Assembly: GCA_016218925.1 (NCBI GenBank)
Contig: JACRCR010000023.1
Location: 1-52,932, forward strand
Length of the DNA stretch: 52,932 nucleotides
From: Deltaproteobacteria bacterium
Lineage (GTDB): Bacteria > Desulfobacterota > Binatia > UBA1149 > CAITLU01
Direction: 5' to 3'
Notes under the pieces: generated by a model
What the model saw: the letters and a program-made list of their open reading frames with translations, nothing else
The model's database searches: none
Told to the model about the DNA's origin: nothing
Program-made: the position numbers and the translations under genes
In this document: positions 1-8,825 of the stretch, piece by piece
Position numbering within the stretch: the stretch's first letter is position 1
Layout of the letters: each line of letters opens with the position of its first letter

Positions 1-2
1 CC

Positions 3-2171
3 GCTGCCGCCGCCTGGTCGTGCATCTCGAACGGCGCAGCGCCGCAGGGAATCGCGTGCACGACGACGGCGTCGCTTGCCGCGGGTGCTTCGAGCGTCTT
101 CACGTTCACCACCGACGCGCTGCCGCCGAGCACCGGCGGACAGACTCTGACCAACTCGGCCAGCGTGAGCCCCGACCCGGCAGTCGTCGATCCTGGCGGC
201 GCCAACAACACCGCCACCGACGACACCGACGTAACCGCGCAGGCCGATCTGTCGATCGCCAAGACCGACGGCGTGGGCAGCGCCGACATCGGCGACGCGT
301 TGACGTACACGCTGACGGTAAACAACGCCGGGCCCAACGCGTCGGGCACCGGCGTCGCGGTATCCGACACGCTGCCGGCCGCAGTGACGGTCAACGGCGG
401 CGCGGCCGGGCCGGTTGCGCTGGCAGGCGCCGATGCGGCCGCCTGGTCGTGCATCTCGAACGGCGCGGCGCCGCAGGGGATCGCGTGCACGACGACGGCG
501 TCGCTCGCCGCGGGTGCCTCGAGCGTCTTCGCGTTCACCACCGACGCGCTGCCGCCGAGCACCGGCGGACAGACGCTGACCAACTCGGTCAGCGTGAGCC
601 CCGACCCGGCGGTCGTCGATCCCGACGGCGCCAACAACACCGCCACCGACGACACCGACGTAACGCCTCTGGGGCCGGTGGCCGATCTTGCAATCGACAA
701 GAGCGACAACGGCGTGGCGCAGGCCGGCGCCTACCTCACCTACTCGCTGGTGGTCACGAACAACGGTCCGGATGCCGCCGATTCGGTAACGGTGACCGAC
801 GCGCTCGACGCGAACACCACGTTCGTGACGAGCATGGCTGCCTGCGTCGAGGCTCCGACCGGCACGCTTACCTGCTTGCTGGGCACGCTCGCAAGCGGCG
901 CCTCGATCAGTTTCGACGTCGTCGTGTGGGTTGATCCTGCGGCTCCGACAGCGGGCTCGGCTACGGGGGCGGTTTGTGGCGCGGGCGAGGACCTCTGCAA
1001 CCTGGCGAGCGTCGACTCGGCCACGCCCGACCCGGTAGCAGCCAATGACACGGTTGAGTTGGCCAGCGACGTGATCCCCGCGACAACGTTCTCGGCCGTG
1101 TCCGTGAGTGTCACCGATCTCGGAACCGAACCGTTCGTTCCCGGCACCGACGTGACCTACGAGATCACCGTGACCAATCCGGGCCCCGACGATGCGCTCG
1201 AGACCGTCGTTTATAACCCTCTCGGGCTCAATCTGAGTTACGTGAGCGACACCGGCGGCTGCGCGGTGCAGACCGGGAATGACGGCCTGGACAGGCTCGC
1301 TTGTCCGATCGGCACGCTGCCGGCTTTCTCGACGGTTACGTTCCAGGTGACGGCGACGATCGCTCTTGCGGCGCCGATCCAGTTCACGGCCGAAGACGGC
1401 GATTGTGCGGGAGTTGAGGATCTGTGCGACACCGCGCTGGTCGTCTCCCGCAGCGCCGACGGCGATCCTGGCGACAACTTCGACAGCGAACCGACCAACG
1501 CTAGCGCCAACCTGAACTGCGGAGACGGCATTGTGGATCCGGGCGAGGAATGTGAGCCGCCCGATACGGAGACGTGCAACAACGGCGTCGACGACGACGC
1601 CAACGGCTTGGTCGACTGCGCCGATCCTGGTTGCGCCGTGCCTGGCTTCGAGAGTTGCGACGCCAACTGTCTGCTGACGCCCGAGTGCCTTCCCATCCTG
1701 AACGATCCCGCCGTCATTCGCAGTTTCGACACCGAGGCGCGCAGCCGGGGCCGGCGTGACTACGTGAAGATCCACGGACGCTTCATTCCCGAGACTCCGG
1801 CCGATCCGGTCATCGAGGGCTTCGCCTTCTCGATCGGCAACGCCGATGGCGAGTTCTACCGCGGGCGTCTGCTGCCGCTCGATCTCGAGGTGCGCGCTGC
1901 CGGTTCCGAGGTGCGGTGGATCTACAAGGACAACACCGCAAAGCTCGGCCCGGGCCTGCGCCAGGGTTTGTCGCGTGTGAGCGTGCGCGCGAAGCTGATG
2001 GACGGCTACCTGAACTACTCGTTCAAGATCGTCGCCTACGGAGATCTGTCGCGTGCCAATCGCAGCCGGATGACGACGCAGGTCTATATCGGCGACGACG
2101 TCGCCTACCTCACGGCTGATTGGAGCGGCGGTCCCGGCCGCTGGAGGCTGTCGCTCCCTCAGGATCAGTAG
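3..2171 (+). CDS. DUF11-repeat secreted/surface protein, 5' truncated by the window edge
   Basis: The frame is open from the first bases of the window, so the N-terminus and signal peptide lie outside; an internal GTG at 165 is not the real start. The visible part has DUF11-type beta-sandwich repeats with ADLSIAKTDG and LTYTLTVNNAGP signatures. Two of them share a block repeated at an offset of exactly 429 bp (143 codons), nearly identical in DNA, which points to recent duplication or gene conversion. A Cys-rich stretch at 1518-1700 (CGDGIVDPGEEC) resembles the DUF4215/Myxococcus cysteine-rich repeat. A C-terminal domain of about 150 residues (from 1715) is unrecognised. DUF11 repeats are typical of large exported adhesin-like proteins, so a cell-surface role is inferred. 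It converges on the HxlR gene. Confidence 0.85.
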   Translation, partial: AAAAWSCISNGAAPQGIACTTTASLAAGASSVFTFTTDALPPSTGGQTLTNSASVSPDPAVVDPGGANNTATDDTDVTAQADLSIAKTDGVGSADIGDALTYTLTVNNAGPNASGTGVAVSDTLPAAVTVNGGAAGPVALAGADAAAWSCISNGAAPQGIACTTTASLAAGASSVFAFTTDALPPSTGGQTLTNSVSVSPDPAVVDPDGANNTATDDTDVTPLGPVADLAIDKSDNGVAQAGAYLTYSLVVTNNGPDAADSVTVTDALDANTTFVTSMAACVEAPTGTLTCLLGTLASGASISFDVVVWVDPAAPTAGSATGAVCGAGEDLCNLASVDSATPDPVAANDTVELASDVIPATTFSAVSVSVTDLGTEPFVPGTDVTYEITVTNPGPDDALETVVYNPLGLNLSYVSDTGGCAVQTGNDGLDRLACPIGTLPAFSTVTFQVTATIALAAPIQFTAEDGDCAGVEDLCDTALVVSRSADGDPGDNFDSEPTNASANLNCGDGIVDPGEECEPPDTETCNNGVDDDANGLVDCADPGCAVPGFESCDANCLLTPECLPILNDPAVIRSFDTEARSRGRRDYVKIHGRFIPETPADPVIEGFAFSIGNADGEFYRGRLLPLDLEVRAAGSEVRWIYKDNTAKLGPGLRQGLSRVSVRAKLMDGYLNYSFKIVAYGDLSRANRSRMTTQVYIGDDVAYLTADWSGGPGRWRLSLPQDQ

Positions 2172-2221
2172 GAAGATGTCCCGCGGCGCCGCTCGCCCGC
2201 GGCGGAATCAGTCCGTGCCGC

Positions 2222-2653
2222 TCATCGCGCCGCCTTCGCCCAGCGCTCGGCCCACTCGACGATGGGCGAGAAGCGCTCGAACAGTTCGAGGCCGAGCGCA
2301 CTGAGGCCGTAGCCTTCACCGTCCCCGTGCTCGATGAAGCCGGCTTCGCGCAGTTCGCGCAGCCGCTGGTTGAGCACCGTCGGGCTGACGTCATCGCAGG
2401 CCTCGCGCAGCCCGCGGAAGGTCAGGCGATGCGCGCGCAGTTCCCACAAGATGCGCAGCACCCAGCGCCGGCCGAGCAGATCCAGAAGAGCCATGATGGG
2501 TCGGCCGGTGCGCGACCCACGCACCACGGCGCGGCGGGCCGCGACGACCGCAACGTCCGCCTTGCCAGCACGCGCCGGCGCAGGCTTTCCCGGCCCGGGC
2601 GTCGGCCGCGTCGGTCTCTTCGGGGGCGTGCGGGGTTTCGGCGTACGGGGCAT
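2222..2653 (-). CDS. HxlR-family winged-helix transcriptional regulator
   Basis: 143 aa. The C-terminal 90 residues match the HxlR (MarR-like winged helix) family: LLGRRWVLRILWEL opens the domain, LTFRGLREACDDVSPTVLNQRLRELREAG is the recognition helix region, and ALGLELFERFSPIVEWAERW closes it. HxlR proteins usually act as dimeric repressors or redox/aldehyde-responsive regulators. The first 50 residues are an unusual Pro/Arg/Lys-rich tail; a later Met at residue 54 would give the bare domain, but the ATG at 2653 has a good GGAGG about 6 nt upstream and is kept. It is divergent from the carboxymuconolactone-decarboxylase-like gene, with two palindromic copies in between, so it probably regulates that gene and itself. 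Confidence 0.88.
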   Translation of the reverse strand: MPRTPKPRTPPKRPTRPTPGPGKPAPARAGKADVAVVAARRAVVRGSRTGRPIMALLDLLGRRWVLRILWELRAHRLTFRGLREACDDVSPTVLNQRLRELREAGFIEHGDGEGYGLSALGLELFERFSPIVEWAERWAKAAR

Positions 2654-2683
2654 CGGGGTCCTCCGGTCGGCGCGCCTGCGCTT

Positions 2684-2730
2684 GCGCTACTCAAACAGTA
2701 GCGGTAGCCTGCGCTACGGATTCAATAGCG
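2684..2730. promoter_or_regulatory. Tandem operator-like inverted repeats between HxlR and CMD genes
   Basis: 2685-2691 CGCTACT and 2697-2703 AGTAGCG form a perfect 7-bp inverted repeat with a 5-nt spacer. A second copy (CGCTA 2712-2716, TAGCG 2726-2730) starts 27 bp further on, and GTAGC-CTGC-GCTAC (2704-2717) overlaps both. Two 20-bp palindromic sites in a short divergent intergenic region fit binding by two HxlR dimers. Assignment to this regulator is inference from position. Confidence 0.55.
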
Positions 2731-2797
2731 CGCAGCCGCCCCCGAGGCGAACGCGCCGCAGTGGCGCCTGGCGCCACAGTTCCAAGGAGAGTTGCAA

Positions 2798-3358
2798 GTG
2801 AACACCCAGTCGCCACGCATCGCCCCGGTCGAAGAGCCTTACAGCGAGACCGCCGCCGCCTGGTTCCGCCGCGTGATGCCCGAAGGCGCCGAGCCCCTCG
2901 TGCTGTTCCGCACCCTGGCCGTCAACGAGCGCGTCCTGGACCGCGTGATGTCGGGAGGCCTGCTGGACCGCGGCACGCTGACACTGCGCGAACGTGAACT
3001 CGTCATCGACCGCACCACCTGGCGCTGCGGCTCCGAGTACGAATGGGGCGTGCACATCGCTTTCTTCGGTGCACGCGTGGGCTTGGGCGAGGACGAGATT
3101 GCGGATCTGTGCAGCGACGATCCAGAAGCTACACGCCTGCCGTCTCGCGAGAAGCTGCTGCTGCGTCTCTGCGACGAGTTGCACGCGACGGCTACCGTGG
3201 GCGACGATCTGTGGGGGGCACTGGTCCGCGAGTTCAGAGCCGCGCAACTCGTCGAACTGGTAGTGCTTGCCGGCTACTACCACCTCATCTCCTTCGCGAC
3301 GAACGCGCTGCGGCTTCCCCTCGAAGCCTTCGGTGCGCGCTTCCCGCCGCGTCGCTGA
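2798..3358 (+). CDS. Carboxymuconolactone decarboxylase (CMD/AhpD-like) family protein
   Basis: 186 aa from GTG 2798, chosen because AAGGAG lies at 2784-2789 (8 nt spacing); a TTG at 2792 would be too close to it. The family signature is LRERELVIDRTTWRCGSEYEWGVH, the CMD helix pair with the single-Cys form of the motif and the conserved EYEWxxH. The second half, AAQLVELVVLAGYYHLISFATNAL, is the typical C-terminal helix. Related proteins include gamma-carboxymuconolactone decarboxylases and AhpD-like [18 protein letters not shown]; the single Cys argues against classical AhpD (CxxC) activity. The substrate cannot be named. The HxlR gene is divergent and probably controls it in response to a reactive small molecule. 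Confidence 0.87.
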   Translation: MNTQSPRIAPVEEPYSETAAAWFRRVMPEGAEPLVLFRTLAVNERVLDRVMSGGLLDRGTLTLRERELVIDRTTWRCGSEYEWGVHIAFFGARVGLGEDEIADLCSDDPEATRLPSREKLLLRLCDELHATATVGDDLWGALVREFRAAQLVELVVLAGYYHLISFATNALRLPLEAFGARFPPRR

Positions 3359-3368
3359 AGTGGGGCCG

Positions 3369-4658
3369 CTACGTGCCGCCCTCAGGGATGGTGAAGCTGA
3401 ACACCGCGCCGGACTTCTCCACGCTTTCTCCCCACACCCTGCCGCCGTGCAGCTCGACGATCTTGTTCACCGCAGCCAGTCCGATGCCGACGCCCGAGAA
3501 TTCGGTGCGCGGATGAAGCTGCTCGAAGGTATCGAAGAGTTTGCCGGAGTAGCTCATGTCGAAGCCGACACCGTCGTCCGTAACCTGGTAGACGACCTCG
3601 CCGTCGATACTCGTCGCTCCGAAGCTGATGTGCGCGGGGTTCCTGGCGGCACTGTACTTCCACGCGTTCTCGAGCAGGTTGCGCATGACCGTTCGCAGCA
3701 GTTTGGGATCGCCCGACACCGACGGCGTCTTGCGGATGTCAAATTCCACGCTGCGGGCCGGTTCTTCGCGGCCGAGCTCTTCGGCGACGGCCGTGGCCAT
3801 GGCGCTGAGATCGATGCTCTCGCGGTGGAGTTCGTGGCGGCTCAGCCGCGTCAGCGAAAGCAATGCATCGATGAGACGACCCATGCGCTCGGCCGCACTG
3901 CGAATCGTGTTCAGATGAGCGCGCGCGCGCTCGTCGAGACTATCCGAGCGCTCTTCCAGCAGGATCGCCGCGAAACCATCCATGCTGCGCAGCGGCGAGT
4001 GCAGGTTGTGGGAGATCGTGTGAACCAGCGCGTAGGTTTCGTCGTTCGCGAGACTGAGTCTTTCGGTCCGCTCCGCGACTCTTTGTTCGAGCGTTCGATT
4101 GAGTCGCTCCAGCTCCCGCTGGTGATTCTCGATGAGGTGTCGCGAGGCCTCGGCCTCGTAGGCGACGACAAGCGAGGCTGCCCAGAGCGAGACCAACGAC
4201 GCGATGACGCCGGGGCCGAAGGTGTGGGGGTAGGACTCACCGGTCAGCAAGTTCTCCGCCGCGACCGCGCCGATGCAGACCATCAACAAGATCGACTGCG
4301 CCGCCAGCCCCCACGGCAAGAGGGAGGCGCTCGCGAAGGGCAGGACCGCGACCACGAGCAAGAGGTTGGCGTTGGTCTCGCGCGCAAAGGAGTCGCCGAG
4401 GGCTGCGATCGGTATAAACGCCGCACCTACCACGGCCACAGCGCGCACGTGCCGGCGCGCGAAAGAGGCGCGCAGCAGGGCGACCTCCCCGAGGAACCAA
4501 GCCAGCCTCAACGCGTGAACGCGCCACAGAAACCCGGGATGGGCCGCCGTCCGGCTGCACAAATCTCCGATCGGGTAGAAGACCGACACCAGGACCATGA
4601 TCCATGCTGCCACCCGCACGCGGTCAAGAAGCATCGACCCTTTGTCGCTCAGCGCCAC
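3369..4658 (-). CDS. Membrane sensor histidine kinase
   Basis: 429 aa. The N-terminal 170 residues hold about five hydrophobic segments without an extracellular domain. A short coiled coil (LERLNRTLEQRVAERTERL) follows, then HisKA with the H-box SHNLHSPLRSMDGF (His217), and HATPase_c with N-box NLLENAWKYSA, G1 DDGVGFDM and G2 GVGIGLAAVNKI. It lacks a receiver domain and no response regulator gene is adjacent, so it is an orphan kinase. The start is GTG 4658; the paralogue at 25471-26748 has the same N-terminal length, which supports it. An alternative ATG lies at 4634. The signal sensed is unknown. Confidence 0.9.
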   Translation of the reverse strand: MALSDKGSMLLDRVRVAAWIMVLVSVFYPIGDLCSRTAAHPGFLWRVHALRLAWFLGEVALLRASFARRHVRAVAVVGAAFIPIAALGDSFARETNANLLLVVAVLPFASASLLPWGLAAQSILLMVCIGAVAAENLLTGESYPHTFGPGVIASLVSLWAASLVVAYEAEASRHLIENHQRELERLNRTLEQRVAERTERLSLANDETYALVHTISHNLHSPLRSMDGFAAILLEERSDSLDERARAHLNTIRSAAERMGRLIDALLSLTRLSRHELHRESIDLSAMATAVAEELGREEPARSVEFDIRKTPSVSGDPKLLRTVMRNLLENAWKYSAARNPAHISFGATSIDGEVVYQVTDDGVGFDMSYSGKLFDTFEQLHPRTEFSGVGIGLAAVNKIVELHGGRVWGESVEKSGAVFSFTIPEGGT

Positions 4659-4803
4659 GGAGCCCGTCCCCTATGAAGAAACCTGCCGTCCCGGGCGACG
4701 AGCGCCCGCCGCAGCGGACCATCCCCACAGTCCGCGCGCAGCACGTTTCTCAGCGACAATGTGCGCCTACTCCCGAGCTAGGTAAAACGAAAAGCGTCCG
4801 GCC

Positions 4804-5700
4804 TCAGTCCGCGTTCACAGCGCCGTAGGTCTGGCACGGAGTCTGTGGCAGGCGCTCGCGTAGTCGAGCCTCGAGGTGTGCAAGTTCCGCGTCGCTGAGC
4901 GGCGACGCGAACTCTTCCGCCGGCTGCCGGGCAGTGGTGTAGAGCTGCACCAGCCTGATGCGGCAACCCGCCACGACGAGCTCCTCCAGCCGGTCGAGAT
5001 ATTCCTCGAACTGCGTCGCCGGAATCATCTCGCCGTGCAGCTTCGTGAACAGCGACTGGATCACCAGTTCGTGCGTGCGTCCCGCTATCAGGATGTTGTC
5101 GAGTACCCGCCGCAGCGTCACCGCGCTACGGTCGACGAGTCGATGGTACTGCTCGGTTCCCGCGTCGAGCTTGGCCCAGACTTCGCCCTGGTTGGCCGCC
5201 AGAACGTCGAGCGCCGCGCGCACCTTGGGTTTGTGAAGCAGAGTGGCGTTGGTCAGCACGGCGATCTTGACCGATGACAGGCCGTGCTGGTTCTTCAGCT
5301 GGGCGGCCAGCGCCGCGGCCTCGTCGAAGCGCGCACATGCCGTCGGCTCGCCGTCACCGGAGAACGCGATGTCGTTGAGACGCCGCACGGCCTCCGGCAC
5401 GTCGGTGAACTGGGGGTCGCTCCATAGCTCGCCACTGGCCGCCCAGCCGAGCATCCAGTCGAGTTCGGCGCGCACCTGCGTCAGGTCAACGTCTTTGCGC
5501 GGCAACGGGGCGGCGCGATCGACCTGGCAGTAGACGCAGTCGAAGTTGCACCGTTTGTCGATGCTCAGGTTGACGCCGATCGACAGCCCCTCGCTGCGCC
5601 GGCTGAGTACGGGGTAGACGTACTGGAATCCGCGCCAGTGCCGCGGATGATCAGTGAGCAGGTGGCGCATCGATTCGCCGGTCTCGTTGTGGGCGCCCAT
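4804..5700 (-). CDS. Radical SAM protein
   Basis: 298 aa. The CxxxCxxC cluster motif is CNFDCVYC (Cys51, 55, 58), preceded by SIGVNLSIDKR, and the SAM-binding GE-like motif is FSGDGEPTA. Together these identify a radical S-adenosylmethionine enzyme with one [4Fe-4S] cluster; no extra Cys-rich auxiliary-cluster domain is visible. The family (Fe-S oxidoreductase type) is widespread and mostly without assigned reaction. Start ATG 5700 is used, with ATG 5670 (MRHLLTDHPRHW) as a credible alternative; neither has a strong ribosome site. It lies 145 bp upstream of the kinase on the same strand. Confidence 0.88.
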   Translation of the reverse strand: MGAHNETGESMRHLLTDHPRHWRGFQYVYPVLSRRSEGLSIGVNLSIDKRCNFDCVYCQVDRAAPLPRKDVDLTQVRAELDWMLGWAASGELWSDPQFTDVPEAVRRLNDIAFSGDGEPTACARFDEAAALAAQLKNQHGLSSVKIAVLTNATLLHKPKVRAALDVLAANQGEVWAKLDAGTEQYHRLVDRSAVTLRRVLDNILIAGRTHELVIQSLFTKLHGEMIPATQFEEYLDRLEELVVAGCRIRLVQLYTTARQPAEEFASPLSDAELAHLEARLRERLPQTPCQTYGAVNAD

Positions 5701-6077
5701 GGCTAGACTCTTATACGAAAACCGAGAAGTAGAAAGTCCGAGACCCCGTGCGCTACCCCTCGGACCCCGAGTCTTCCCCGTTCACGGCATCGGGGATCAG
5801 GGGCACACCGCGTAGAATCACCGCCATCTCGTGCAGAGCATATGCGGATCGCCCGGACGCTGTCACGAACCCGCCGACGCCTGGAGCAGCCTGCGCGATC
5901 CTCGCGACTGTTCGCTGCCGCTGCGTCATCGGCCCGCTGGGTAGGCGCTGCGGCCCAATACCCGGGCCGCGCAGGCAGGTGCGCCCGCCGCCTCTGTTCA
6001 AAGGTCGCCAACGGCCGGGCCTCGGTATGACATTTCCGGTCTTGTCCGATCGTCCCGGTGGTGGCAGAAGGTCGGCC
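5701..6077. other. Intergenic stretch without a recognisable gene
   Basis: 377 bp between the divergent radical-SAM and protease genes. Open frames exist on both strands but their translations are Arg/Pro-rich and resemble no domain. It probably holds two divergent promoters; no clear boxes were identified. Confidence 0.5.
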
Positions 6078-6479
6078 ATGGGATTCGTCTATGTGCCGAT
6101 GCTCCTCAAGTCAGCAGAGGGAAAGACCCGCACGGTGGATATGCTGGTGGACTCCGGCGCCGTGTGGTCGTGCCTGCCCGAGTCGGAGTGGAAGGCCCTC
6201 GGACTTCAGCCCACCAGGGTTTGCCAGTTCACACTGGCCGATGGTACGCGCATCGAGCGAAAGGTCTCCGATTGCCGCTTTACCTATGAAGGAGTCGAGG
6301 CACCGTCTCCGGTCATCCTCGGTGAGCGAGACGACGTCGCGCTGCTCGGTGTCGTAACGCTCGAGAGCCTCGCCCTCGTTCTCAATCCCTACGACCGCAC
6401 GCTGCATCCGATGCGAGCGTTGCTCGCTCCGCTGAAGCCCGCGACGAAGGCGCCGGCTGCGGCACACGCTCCGCAGTAG
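6078..6479 (+). CDS. Retropepsin-like (clan AA) aspartic protease family protein
   Basis: 133 aa from ATG 6078, preceded by AGAAGG. The frame is open further upstream but the extra residues look non-coding. The hallmark is VDMLVDSGAVWSCLPESEW: a D-S-G catalytic motif (Asp25-Gly27) after a hydrophobic strand, followed about 60 residues later by ILGERDDVALLGVVTLESLALVLNP, the second psi-loop of single-domain retropepsin-like proteins. Such proteins would act as homodimers, each subunit giving one Asp. No signal peptide is visible, so it is probably cytoplasmic. The substrate is unknown. The C-terminal tail is Ala/Pro-rich. Confidence 0.82.
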   Translation: MGFVYVPMLLKSAEGKTRTVDMLVDSGAVWSCLPESEWKALGLQPTRVCQFTLADGTRIERKVSDCRFTYEGVEAPSPVILGERDDVALLGVVTLESLALVLNPYDRTLHPMRALLAPLKPATKAPAAAHAPQ

Positions 6480-6531
6480 GTGCGCCGCGGCGCGCCGCAC
6501 ACGCGCGCCGCACCGCGACGGTCGCAGATCG

Positions 6532-7802
6532 TCAGTGGCCCCTGCGCACCGCCCGCACTCGTAACGAGTAGGCATCTTTGGCGGACGGGAACGTCGCGCC
6601 CTCGGCCGCACTATGGGCCCAGGCAAGTCCAGGGATCTCCGCGAATGAGGTCGACGTCCAGAACGGCAACGCTCGGGTGCAGCTGCAGGCCGTCACGCCG
6701 CAGCCCGGCGAACACGCGGTGTGGAACGGCGCGAAGGCCGCCGGGTTCCACGCCGCGAAGTTCGGGAGCGTCTGCAACTCGGCGAGGTTCGGCACGCGCC
6801 AATCCGAGAAACCCGCGAACAACGCAGAGTTGAGAGTGGCAATCTTGGCGCTGAAGGCCTCCGGCCAGGTGTAGACGTTGTCCACGTCGTGGACTCCGCC
6901 GTCGTCCGCGAGCTTCTCCCACATCAGGCCGGTAGCGTGGTCGGTGATCGTACCGTCGCCGTTATCGGTGAACGCCCGCGCCACGCCGTACTGGTACTCG
7001 CCGTCCTGGCCGCTGCCGATGCATGAAATGCCGGCGCCGGCCGCGTCGTAGCAAGCGCTCTGCCCGGTCTTCAGCGGCTGGCCCGAGGCTTCGCACTGCA
7101 GCGCGATCGGCTGTCCGACCGCCGCCTTGAGCACCGCGAGCGCGTCGGCGGCGGTGAGCTTGCCGCTACCGTTCACGTCGCCGCACGGCGCGGGGTCCGT
7201 GCCCACCGAAGCCGTGAGCTCGATGTCGTCGACTTCCAGGCCGAGACGGTTTGGCAGGCTTCGGTCGCTGACTATCGCCACCGCGTCGAGTTCTCCGATC
7301 TGTCCGGCGCTGATCGCCCGCGACGGCGTGGTAGTGGTGCTGGTGCCGTCGTCCAGTTGCCCGTCGTGACGCCGCCGCTACTGAAAGCGGGCAGCGCATG
7401 GCCGATCTGGTGAATGCGATCCGCCTGCCCGATCGCTCGCGTATTGAGAACCTTGCCGCTGGTGAGCAAGTCTCCGTCAGTGACCGGCATCTCGGGACTC
7501 GTACCCTGGTTGGTGAGACCGTCCCAACCTCCCTGTCCGCGCAGATTGGAACCGGCCTCGTAGACCTCGAACGACTCGGAGAACAACGCGCCGTTTGCGA
7601 GAACGGAGCCGGGCGCGAATGCGCACAGAACGATGCCGAAGATCGCCGTAGCGCGAGCGCAAGCGCGACGCGCGCGGAAGGATTCGTCTGAGGTTTTCAC
7701 GCTCGATAGCCTAAGCAACCGGCGGAACGTGTCCACTCTCCGCATTCGAGACGCGACGTATGTGTAGAAGCAATGCTTCTCCTGCGGTTGGACGCTCGAC
7801 AT
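6532..7802 (-). pseudogene. Exported dockerin/DUF1566 protein gene broken by a -1 frameshift
   Basis: Two frames make one protein. The upstream frame (from 7802, or GTG 7700) encodes a signal-like stretch ending in FGIVLCAFAPGSVLA and a laminin-G-like region (SESFEVYEAGSNLRGQGGW). The downstream frame (open from about 7377, through the GTG at 7281) continues with AISAGQIGELDAVAIVSDRS, a dockerin-like repeat DVNGSGKLTAADALAVLK and a C-terminal DUF1566 (Lcl) domain (DNGDGTITDHATGLMWEKL, FSDWRVPNLAEL). The switch lies between about 7340 and 7377 and corresponds to one missing base. No slippery heptamer is visible, so mutation or a sequencing error is more likely than programmed frameshifting. 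Confidence 0.75.
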
Positions 7803-7859
7803 AAGCGCGGCGAGGTTCTACGAGCAGCAACGCGCGACGGTCAGCGGGAGGCAACAGTC

Positions 7860-8795
7860 ATGACGGATATCGGAAGATTCACGCCGACAGCGGCCGATGA
7901 GGGCCGACACACACCCGGCAGCGAGGAACTGTGGGGCGAGTCGTGGTACTGCGACTGGTCCGCACCGGACTGCTCCTACGGCGGCTACGTGCGCCTCGGC
8001 CTCTACCCGAACCTCGGGCGCGCCTGGTGGTGGATCGCGTTGGTCGGCGCTGGCCGGCCGCTGGTGCTGACGGTCGAACACGAGCTGCGGTGCCCGCAGG
8101 GTGAGGCGGCGCTCGATCAGAAGGTGGCCGGAACTTCGTTCGCGCTCTCGTGCACCGAGGCTTTCCGCCGCATGCGAGTTAGCAGCAGCGCCACCGGCGT
8201 GGTGCTGCCGGACCCCGCGAAGGCGTTTTACCCGCTCGATGGCAAGCGCCTGCCGGTGTCGCTCGACCTGACCTGGGTGTCGCGCGCCGAGGTCTTCCCC
8301 TACGCGATGGCGACGCGCTACGAGCTTTCGTCGTGGGTCACCGGATCGGTAACGGTGGGTGATGAAACGATCGCCGTCGATTGCGCGGGGCAGCGCGACC
8401 ATTCGTGGGGCGTGCGCGACTGGTGGCTGTTTCCGTGGAACTGGACGGCGGGGCATTTCGACGACGGCTCCTACATGCACGCCGCGCGGTCGATCCTCCC
8501 TGAGGTCGAAATATTCGCGACCGGCTACACGGTCACTCCCGACGGCGTGCTCACGGAGACAGCGCGCGTCGACAACGCGGTCGACATCGATAGCGAGAAA
8601 CTGCCAACCGCGGCGCGCCAGAGAATCGGCGACATCGCGTTCGCGGCCGAACCGATCGGTCACGCACCGGTACTGCTGGTCGCGCCCGACGGTCGCCAGA
8701 CGCGCTTCCCGCGCGCGATGTGTCGTTACACGACGACCGACGGCCGGGTCGGCAGCGGCTGGACCGAGTACAACTGGCCGCCCGGCTTTCCGTGA
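7860..8795 (+). CDS. DUF7064/tocopherol-cyclase-like domain protein
   Basis: 311 aa from ATG 7860, with GGGAGG at 7846-7851 giving 8 nt spacing. The sequence has the lipocalin-like double-barrel pattern seen in DUF7064/DUF7065 and carotenoid 1,2-hydratase (CrtC)-related proteins: LWGESWYCDWSAP near the start, the conserved AGQRDHSWGVRDWWLFPWNW in the middle, and YMHAARSI after it. CrtC-type enzymes act on isoprenoids, and DUF7064 proteins are often near lipid or steroid metabolism genes, but the reaction here is unknown. There is no signal peptide. It stands alone between exported-protein genes on the other strand. Confidence 0.78.
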   Translation: MTDIGRFTPTAADEGRHTPGSEELWGESWYCDWSAPDCSYGGYVRLGLYPNLGRAWWWIALVGAGRPLVLTVEHELRCPQGEAALDQKVAGTSFALSCTEAFRRMRVSSSATGVVLPDPAKAFYPLDGKRLPVSLDLTWVSRAEVFPYAMATRYELSSWVTGSVTVGDETIAVDCAGQRDHSWGVRDWWLFPWNWTAGHFDDGSYMHAARSILPEVEIFATGYTVTPDGVLTETARVDNAVDIDSEKLPTAARQRIGDIAFAAEPIGHAPVLLVAPDGRQTRFPRAMCRYTTTDGRVGSGWTEYNWPPGFP

Positions 8796-8825
8796 AGCAC
8801 CAGAGGCGCGATGTGACGGCGCGCT

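Noticed and set aside
3267..4676. 469-codon plus-strand frame antisense to the first kinase
   Set aside because: No domain is visible, while the minus strand has all kinase boxes in order.
7340..7377. Programmed ribosomal frameshift in the DUF1566 gene
   Set aside because: No slippery heptamer or downstream pseudoknot candidate was found and the family is not known for recoding.
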